NCBI GenBank assembly: GCA_020631735.1
Contig: CM036191.1
Location: 44,678,562 to 44,742,561 of the forward strand
From: Saccharum officinarum
Lineage: Eukaryota; Streptophyta; Magnoliopsida; Poales; Poaceae
Direction of reading: 5' to 3'
Length of the DNA stretch: 64,000 nt
The notes beneath the pieces are model-generated. The model had not been told where the DNA came from. It did no database searches and was given only the letters and a program-made list of their open reading frames with translations. Position numbers and translations under genes: made by a program. Shown one piece after another: positions 55,637 to 64,000 of this stretch. Numbering within the stretch: position 1 is the stretch's first letter; each line of letters starts with the position of its first letter.

Positions 55637-58600
55637 AAAGAATCGCGTCCCGAGATTCGGTGCGAAGAACTTTCCAAGGGAAGAGAAGCATGTTATCCAA
55701 TTCCAACATCTGCAAGCGCATCAGGCTACTTAGCTTCAAGTAGCAGAGAGGCTAATTGGGTAAGACACTTTCCGATACTCGCTCTATGCAGAAACTTTTG
55801 TCTGAAGAATTTTCTTCACTGACTTTCATGAAGCATTGTTACTTTAGGAGGAATCCAAGACAATACGGTACTTCATTCACGGTGTACGAAGAGTACTACA
55901 AGTATGGACTAACTACTCATAGCATTTACTTTTCTAGTGGCATAGCGTGTACAACTTTCGATAAGGGTTGGATCCATATACGAGATAATCATTCTTTGAG
56001 GCTATCAGAAACCGTCTAACCAATAGACAATGTTTATATCGGTCATAGACTATTTACTCACTCATATGCCAACTGATGGAAAACTACATATTGCTCCACG
56101 TGTGTAGTTCTCTTTCTCTGATGCCAACACTGTATTATCTGAGTCTATTGAGGGAACTATGAAAGTGATAGCTGACTCTGTCGGTACTGGATTTCTGCCA
56201 AATGTTACCTAAGAAGATTCTCTTATACAAAGGCAACAATTATCTGGGTTGAATCAGATGCAACCTCTTGGGTAAAACACATATAAAGTACCAGAGGCAC
56301 GTCAGCACTAGAGAACCATTACCGCAAAAGGATGATAGCTAGGTCTGAAAGACAACAAAAGTTACAAGTATTCATCAATCTTCAGGAAATAGTTCACTAC
56401 TAAGCAGGTTGAGCACAATTTTCCTTTGTGGTGCAGTTGTGTAATAAGTTGGGTTGACTTGCACTATGGCAAAATTAGACTTCTTGATCTATATTTGACA
56501 TTGAGGCTTCCATTCTAATATCAATCGATACCTCAAAACCATAATCCAAAAATATGTGGTTTGACACCTTCCCAATTGCTTTCAACTCGCAATGGCACAA
56601 GTTGACTTGTAGAACACCTTGACTGCTCATTCATTATTGATCTAAGAGGGCAAAAACAAGATACATAGGGGTGCAATTAGTCTTTCCAAGGGTACAGAGG
56701 GTTTTCTAACAGCAAGATACCTATCAATTGCAAGTTCTTGGCATGCATTACAACATAACCTCCCAATGCAGAGGATGATCGCAGTTAACAGAGAAATCAC
56801 CGATTCTGTACCCTTTTGTTTTCTGTTCATACCACATAAACTACTGCTCCAATATGCACAAATATTGGTGGGCATATAGATCCATGGGTCTTCTAATTAC
56901 TCGCCAAAATTGAGCTCAAACGGACACCGTTTGACAATCCAACAACCCATCCACCAAAATAGCTCTGTTCTGAAATGGCAGTAAACCAAGCTGACAAGAC
57001 ATCTCTCAAATCCAATGTTTTACTCAACCAATACTCATACCAACTTAAGACATTGAAGGGTCCTAAGCAAGGAATGGGGTTACCAAGTTTGGGGTCAATC
57101 CAACTTTGTTTGAGTCACTAACCGTTGACTTGAAGATAACCGGTGTAGTGCCACAAAAATTCTAGACAGATTTCGTGTTCTTCCTTTTCTTTTGCTTCAC
57201 ATGTTGAGTTGTGTGTTTTGCACTCTCTGTTCTTTCTCATAGTAGCAGAAGCCTTTCTCTAGCTGAGGATGGAGGCTATAGTCTTCCTGACATGTTTCTC
57301 AGGGAACAATTTCAACCGTTGATCTAGACACCAATCTTGACGATGCACAAGCATTGGAGTTGTGGGCTATTTTCATAGAGCACAAAGCATTATTCCACAT
57401 GGAGGGCATCCCTACGTAGATAAGGAACCATTTCTGAATATTTTCTGGCATTTCATCCAATAGAACCTTGAACCAAAACTGTTCGTGGTACTTAAGGGCA
57501 CAATGATGCAGATCGAAACTATGGACATGCTTTCTCTAGTTCTTCACATGGCTAATACAACATCTTGCACTATATACATGATTGTCCAAGATGGAATTGA
57601 CTTGATAGCACATTTGGAGAAGAAGTAGCACTTGCATTGCTGACCGGCTTCATGGCTTCTTTGCTTACTATTGTTCGTCGGGACATAACCCTCACAGCTA
57701 TCGAAGAATCGTTGCTTGGCTGGAGATTAACCTTCTTACTGGTAACTCATTAGTTGTCTCTCAATTCTCAAAGTTCCAACCTTTACTCTTGACCACCACA
57801 ATAATTGTAGTCGAGGCACAAACAAGTGGTCGGCATCGAAGTCTACAGATAAGGAGTCACACCAGAGAGAGTTGATTTCATCTGTATGACTGTCATCTAC
57901 ATAAGGATCAAGACTTTGATAGTTAGGTCATATGCACCAAGTGACGATCGGTTCTTTTCCAACGAATAACTTGTCCAATCATTTAGTGTTAGGTCCCATT
58001 CAATTCAACAGGGATGACATACATTGCTCAATCGATGACCGACATTGTACAAGGACACTTGGGAAGAGTCACTTGTCTACCACCTCTTGCAGTCTGTTAA
58101 TGTTTATGTCGGTAACTGTTCTTCAAAGGTTATCCTCTTAGCAACTTCAGGAGGAAGCTCTACTACATATGGTCTAAGATATGAATCTTCAGATAAGATA
58201 TAGGGAGATAACCAAGGAAAACGGTCACGAGAAATAACACATCGGATGTCATTTCATAATGGATCATGAATAGCAACCCTGATACCAGCGCGTGCCGAGC
58301 AGCACAACCTTATGTGCGCGCCCACAGGAGGCTCTCGGTTTCGTCGCGGCACCATAGAATGCTAATCGTAACACCATTATTAAACGCACAAACAAAGTGG
58401 AATTTCAAGTGGCACCGATTGGGTGGTAAGAACAAGCACCAGATAAGGGAGGAGTAGCAAGCAAGGGTAGTTACAAGGTTTAGAGTCAACAAGGAGGCGA
58501 TTCAAAGATTAAAACACAGCGCAAGGGAACATAGCTTAATTGCCGAAGACAACTGAGCAAGGGTTCTTGGTCACGTTGGACAACAACATGAGATCAAGAT

Positions 58601-60149
58601 TAATAACGTTGAGAGACGTTATAAGTTGAGATGGACTTTAGCAGACTTCTAGAACAAAATGATACACCGATCAGAGATTGTGTTGATAAGATAGTCACCT
58701 GATTTCGCAAGCAAAGATTTCTAGATTAGACAATGAGAGATTAGCGTTGCTCGGATCATCTGTAGGAGAGACAATCGGGAGGTCCAACATGGAATTGGGT
58801 ATGGTCTCCAAAACTTGGCAAGCAACAACTGTGGTTAAGATCGACGTTCGTTAGGACTTAACTTGGTTGGTCAATCAACAAGGGCATTCTCCAAAAGGTA
58901 GCGAATGTCCAAAGCCTAAGCAAACATATAAGGGGACTACGCTAGGGCCTACGGTTCAAGCAAGGCATGGATACAAAAACATTCAAGGGCTAGCAACCAC
59001 GTCTACAGGCTCTGGCTCCTACGAGAGAATCTAATTAGAAACGACGACCATGCGATTACGTAACATGAGCGTTGATCTAGGATAAAGCATCTTCAACACT
59101 CATATGCTCACCGAGGACAAAAAAAGAGGTCAACTATGACACTACCTAGATAACAAGCGTCTACACAGCATCACAGTTTTAAGCGGACACTTGAGATTAT
59201 TAGTCAGGTTAACTTAAGCATCCAATACTAAGCATAAGGCTCACACCTAACAAGCATTTTTCAACAAGAACTAACTATAAGTTTAGACAAAACAAAAGCA
59301 TGCTAAAGTAATCAACTTAGTGCATGGACATCAATCACAAGTTACTTATTTATTAGGATAAGGTGGGAGGAGCATAGTTATATGCACAAAGCAACAATCA
59401 TGATGATGCATGCTTCGTTCTATTCGTCCTCACAAGATTGCCAGCCTAAGGTGGCAATTATGTTCTATGTCGGTGGCATAACACGCATTCTCTCGATATA
59501 GAGCTAGTCGTCAGCTACATTCAACTTACGCATTCGTGGTTAGCGTACCTGCAGAAGATTTCATTGCAGCCCAACAATTCCCAATATAGCACACAATGAA
59601 AGCAGTAAACTAAATACTCTCCATACATACATCCCCTGATGCATATACTTCGGTATCATAGCTACCCAACAAATGTACCCACAATTAAGTACTTTCATAA
59701 TTACATGGTTAAACATGTAATTATGCCAGTAACCATAGCTAACTCTCCCCTAGACCGATGGTTGAACGGTCATGCTCTCTCAACTCACACTTACCTTGGC
59801 GTAGGTGCGACGTTGCAAGAATGTAACTCTAGCGACATATATGGCTATTTCATATATGAAGGTTACCACTACCATTCGACCACAGGGTAACAGTGCGGTC
59901 AAGTTATCACTCATACATACCTTGGCTTGGGCGTAGATGCAACAATTTAAAACCCCCCAAGTTAGTACTTAATTAAGCCACCTAAGGGTCCTTAATTGGG
60001 CATAAAGGAAATGACCACTGGCATACTTAGATTTAAAATTCAGATTTGAACAAACCTATATATGTAGTAGCTATAAGTTGTCAAAACTAGTTTTTGCAAA
60101 CAAAACCTGTGTTCTCAATACACATATGACATGTTTAGTGTTGAACCTA
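55637..60149 (-). other. Non-coding interior of the LARD
   Basis: About 4.5 kb; the longest ORFs are under 90 codons and match no gag, protease, RT or integrase motif. A second primer-site-like string (CTGATACCAGC) lies near 58279-58289, and a ~35-bp direct repeat (TACCTTGGCxxxGGxGTAG type) at 59787 and 59910. Otherwise I see nothing. Confidence 0.75.
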
Positions 60150-60161
60150 GCTCCGATACCA
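60150..60161 (-). other. Primer binding site of the LARD
   Basis: The minus strand reads TGGTATCGGAGC, the initiator tRNA-Met type with one change, two bases from the LTR at 60164. Confidence 0.85.
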
Positions 60162-60163
60162 GC

Positions 60164-63100
60164 TGTCACGGAACCGCCCAAATTATAAGAACAAAAGTAC
60201 AAAAACAATCGCCGGAGCAATTAAATTCCCGTACTTAAGCTCCTATAACCCGGTAGTCCAATAAAATCCCGAGGGATTTCAAACCAACCAACATACAAGC
60301 CAAGATCGTAGTGGTCCAACATAACAAGTCATATGTTACATCTATTTCATAAGTAATTCAACATATATCGGAGTTCAGTAGAGTTATTACAACTCAAGTT
60401 CAAAAGTAGCGGGAGCAAAGTAGTTTGAAAACTAATATCACCTTAAGTCAAATACATGCCAGTACCAAGGTCAATTTCCCATAAAAGCATGAGAGATAAG
60501 ATAGCTCAGAAGGATCATGCCCATGATCACACTCCGCCATTACAGCAGGAGCCAACCAATTCTTGCAGTAGCCATGATACATCACAACCTGCAACAAGTG
60601 GGAATAAACCCTGAGTACGAGAGGGTACTCAGCTAGACTTACCCGTCATAAACCAGAAATAATATGACACCAAGGATCATGATAGGATTTTTGGTGGGGT
60701 AGCTGACTCCTTTGCAAGAAAAGCATTTTTTTACTTAGCAGTCCTTTTTACAAAAGCATGTAGTATTTTAAATCTTTATTACCCTGTCAACTATATTTGA
60801 ACTTATGCTAGAGTAACCATGTAATTAAGCAAGCAAGGATTACCATTGATCATTAACAATAATTACCATGTCATTTTTCACATAACTATCCAAGTGTTTC
60901 ATCAATATTACTACGATGAAGTAACTCAAGTCAAGTGTTCACTATCCAGTGAACGATGGCGATTCGAATCGATTATTGACCAGCTGGTAATTTATTCCTC
61001 ACACAATCCTCACTCACCCGCTAAAGTGAGGTATTGGTCACCGAGTCAACCATTCAGGTAAAGTCGCGAGCTTGCCAGGAACCACATGTACCCGGGGGCC
61101 GCCCGACTGCTCTTTGGCCTTATCATCGCGCCCCCGTTTCCTGCCACTACTGCTCCGGTACAGTGCGTTGCGGGCAATCCACTCGGCCCGAATAATCTCC
61201 CGGCTTCGCGGTCGAAAGGTACTTTATTCGGCCAGCTAAATGTGAGGCATGCGTTCAACATGACTCGAGGCCCGACAACGGACGGTCCTTAATCGACACA
61301 GACGGAAGACACTACAGTCCAGAACCCTGCAAGCTTCCGCCCGGTCTCAGATTCATTTCGACACTTAGTTATTCTCACATGACATTCTTTCACATAAGTC
61401 CAGGTAATCCCCTATAGCTCGCGGATGACAGGCGATCACCCGACTTCTACCGGTCTAAGCAAGCTAAGCAATTATTGACCGTGGACACTAGGGTAACAAG
61501 GATCGGGTAAAGCAAGGTAGAACAAGGTATAATGCAGCAACGTTTGCAAACAACTCCTAAACTTAATGCATCAAATTAAGTAAAGTTAATAATAAATTCT
61601 TTGCAAACCGGGGGAGAAATGCTCCGGGGCTTGCCTGGGATCGAACACTGGGTTAGTGATTGACAGATGACACTCGCTTGGCGAGCACCTTCCATCCCGA
61701 CACTTGATTAGTCCTTCCATCTTCAGGATGGGTCCACCAGACACCGTCTTCAGGTTTGGCTTCAACATCTCATCCTTCACGTGATGCATCTAGCGAACCT
61801 AATTAAGATGCAAGATGCATGTGTATGAATATGATGAATGGTAACACAAGATGCATCACATAATCATTCATGTAAACACACGATTAAGACATAGACACAA
61901 AAAGATAATTAACTAACATCACACCACCAATTAAAGAGGGCAAGCAAAACTCAGGTTTAACAAGATCACAAGTATCTTAACTTGACCATCATCAAGGGTA
62001 TAAGCCACACTTAGCAACACATGGAGTAAACAACCATAACTAGCATCTGACAATTTCTGGACTGCAAACAACAGCTACATGTTTGGATCATAACTGGAGT
62101 TATACAAATCCCATAGCCATGCAACAAGACATTCTGGAAAGCTTATGAAATGGTCTATAATTCATCTTTAATCATCTTAGCATGATTCTTAAGTTAACCA
62201 AGTCAAACATGCATAATTACAGAATCTGGTCCAGAGATTCCAGAGAACAACTATTTCTGGAACCCAACTTGAAACAGTCATTACTTACAAACTATAATGC
62301 CAAATGCCACCAAAATTTAACACAAGCTAGATTAATGAGTTATCTACAACTTTGTTATGAGCATGTTTCTCAGCAAACATCATTTTCATGGTGCAATTAC
62401 CAAAGTCCCAGAAACTGTCTAGGAAGGCATCAATTGCAAGAATAAATATTAACTTACATTCCAAACATACATTTGGCCACAACCAATGTAACCATCATAA
62501 AGTGCATGTTAAATGATCACCAAAAAGCATAGTGCTCATCATTAAATAATTTCCTTTAAAGCATTTCTTAATTTATTTAAATAGCAAGGGGAAATAATAA
62601 ACATATACCAAAAGTCCATAATAAAATCTATAAAAAATTACAGTAGCTCTTATATACACCTAATAGTCTACTGTACAAATTTCAAGCCATTTGGACATGT
62701 ATATCAACCTCTATGAAAAAGACAAATGGTTATTGCAAGAATTCATGTGAGAGCAAGATACACTAATAACTCACTCAAATGACAACAAAAATTCATGAAA
62801 TTTTTACCACACATTAAACATCATATGAGTAGCATGCCACAAAAATTTCACTTCATTTGGAGCCCTAGATCTACAGTTATGAAAATGACAAATACATCTA
62901 GCATTAAAAACCTAGCTGCACAAATCCATTTTTACAGAGAAAACTTTAAACTAAAACATTCCATATTATAGATCTACTACATAGATAATTTCACAAGGAT
63001 TCCAAAAAGTCCTCATTTGCTATTTTATGATTTTTCTACAATTTACTATGATTTTCCAAAGTTCCTGCAAAAATAATTACGAATCAGTCCCGAGAGCACT

Positions 63101-64000
63101 ATTCATTTGAGTCACTGACTGTGCAGTTAGGCCCCTGGAGTTAGTCGAATTCTCCCGTGAGGTCCCTGGTCGCGATTTACAGTAGAGGAGGCAGCAGAGC
63201 TCGCGGATTCGGTGGTTGTGGTCGTCGTCGGCCGTGGCTGAGGGGTGGGGAAGCACGCGGAGGTCCTCGCGCACCCGTTGGGCTACCCAGCTCGGCGCGA
63301 GGCGGTCCGTGGCGGTGCGGCCACGGTAGCAGGCGGCGGCGACGGCAGAGGCACGGCGGCAGCGGCACTCCGGCGACGGTTGGAGCCAGGGAAGAGGTGC
63401 GGGAGGGACGGCGCGACGAGGGGAAGGTGATGGCGCGGTCGGCTTGGACGAAAGAAGGGCGAAACAGCGGGGACGCGGCAGGGCCGAGCTCGGCCATGGC
63501 GGCCATGGCTACGGCGGTGGTTCCCGACGGGGCCGGCTTGGGCAAGCGCGCGCGAGGGATGAATGGAGGCGAGGCGGAGATGTTGGCGAGGTCTGCTCGG
63601 CTCGGGACCGAGCGCAGTAGCAGACACGACAGCGGCACGGGCCGAGCTGGAGCTCGACGCGACCATGGCGGGCGGCGCTCTGGTGCGCGCGCGCGCTGCT
63701 GGCCAGGCGAGGGGCGAGCAAAGAGCGAGTGAGGAGCGTCGGGGCACCTTGGCAGTCATAACGGAGCGGCAGGGGGCGCGGCAGGAAGGCAAGGACACGC
63801 GGCAAGGAAGCTCGGCAATGGTGGCCACGTCCACAGACACGCGGTGTCCTTGAGGCCTTCTACCGAGCACGTGGCGGGTGACGGTATGACCAACGTGGGG
63901 AGTCGATTTGGGCCACTTCCGGGCTGAATCAGTCCTTGGGCCAAAAATGAAGTTTGCTCACCTCGGCCTACTCTACGTTTCTCATTTAAGGTGCCTGATC
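60164..64000 (-). repeat. 5' LTR of the LARD, cut by the window edge
   Basis: Follows the 3' LTR with about 20 substitutions and two or three single-base indels over 3.84 kb. Hairpin at 60612-60631, GC block at 63140-63930. Confidence 0.92.

Larger units (their letters stand above)
50875..64000 (-). mobile_element. LARD-like non-autonomous LTR retrotransposon (>13 kb), right LTR truncated by window
   Basis: Two LTRs (50875-55622 and 60164 onward) enclose 4.54 kb without gag or pol. A primer site and a purine tract place the sense on the minus strand. LTRs of 4.75 kb plus a long non-coding interior fit the large retrotransposon derivative class. Inserted in exon 5 of the second CACTA gene; left flank GTCTC. 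Confidence 0.88.

Overview
The window looks like transposon-dense heterochromatin from a grass nuclear genome, most likely a panicoid (maize/sorghum/sugarcane group). The signs are long Ty3/gypsy LTR retrotransposons with an initiator-tRNA-Met primer site, CACTA DNA transposons carrying the TTTGCCGAGTG subterminal repeat, grass-type MITEs and GC-rich LTR blocks. I found no intact host gene. The reading frames that can be supported belong to mobile elements, apart from one broken repetitive CCHC-type gene.

Layout. 1-3731: 3' part of a long plus-strand LTR, apparently inserted in the pol of the next element. 3732-10916: element 1, a minus-strand chromoviral (Tekay/Del-like) gypsy element with a 282-codon ORF0 upstream of a decayed gag-pro-pol and a full 2.98 kb 5' LTR. 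10917-12035: Tat-type LTR debris. 12036-17608: unexplained non-coding DNA built of three diverged ~1.4 kb tandem units with MITE insertions. 17838-19586: a MITE, then a truncated CACTA element with a large foldback. 19587-30166: element 2, a second minus-strand Tekay-like element with a nearly intact pol (protease end, RT, RNase H, integrase, chromodomain). Its ORF0 starts with a near copy of the histone H3 N-terminal tail. 30167-39136: a second copy of 7108-16886, carrying its own deletion, a 323 bp mini-CACTA and a TA microsatellite. 39137-43627: plus-strand Tat-type gypsy remnant. 44205-46880: broken CCHC/zinc-knuckle gene. About 46885-50874: CACTA element with broken TNP2-like and PF03004-like transposase genes. 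50875-64000: a young, very large non-autonomous LTR element (LARD-like) inserted in an exon of that CACTA; its right LTR runs off the window.

How the parts relate. Elements 1, 2, the LARD and the 1-3731 LTR share terminal motifs, a GC-rich LTR block and a 7-bp-stem hairpin roughly 300-450 nt from the LTR 3' end, with a compensatory change in element 1. This suggests one lineage of autonomous elements and a trans-mobilised derivative. The most interesting signal is in ORF0: element 2 encodes an H3-tail mimic together with an integrase chromodomain of the type that reads H3 tails. Element 1's ORF0 keeps a degenerate H3-like start in the same residue register plus a SUMO-interaction-like motif. 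Assignments rest on reading motifs by eye; no database search was run.
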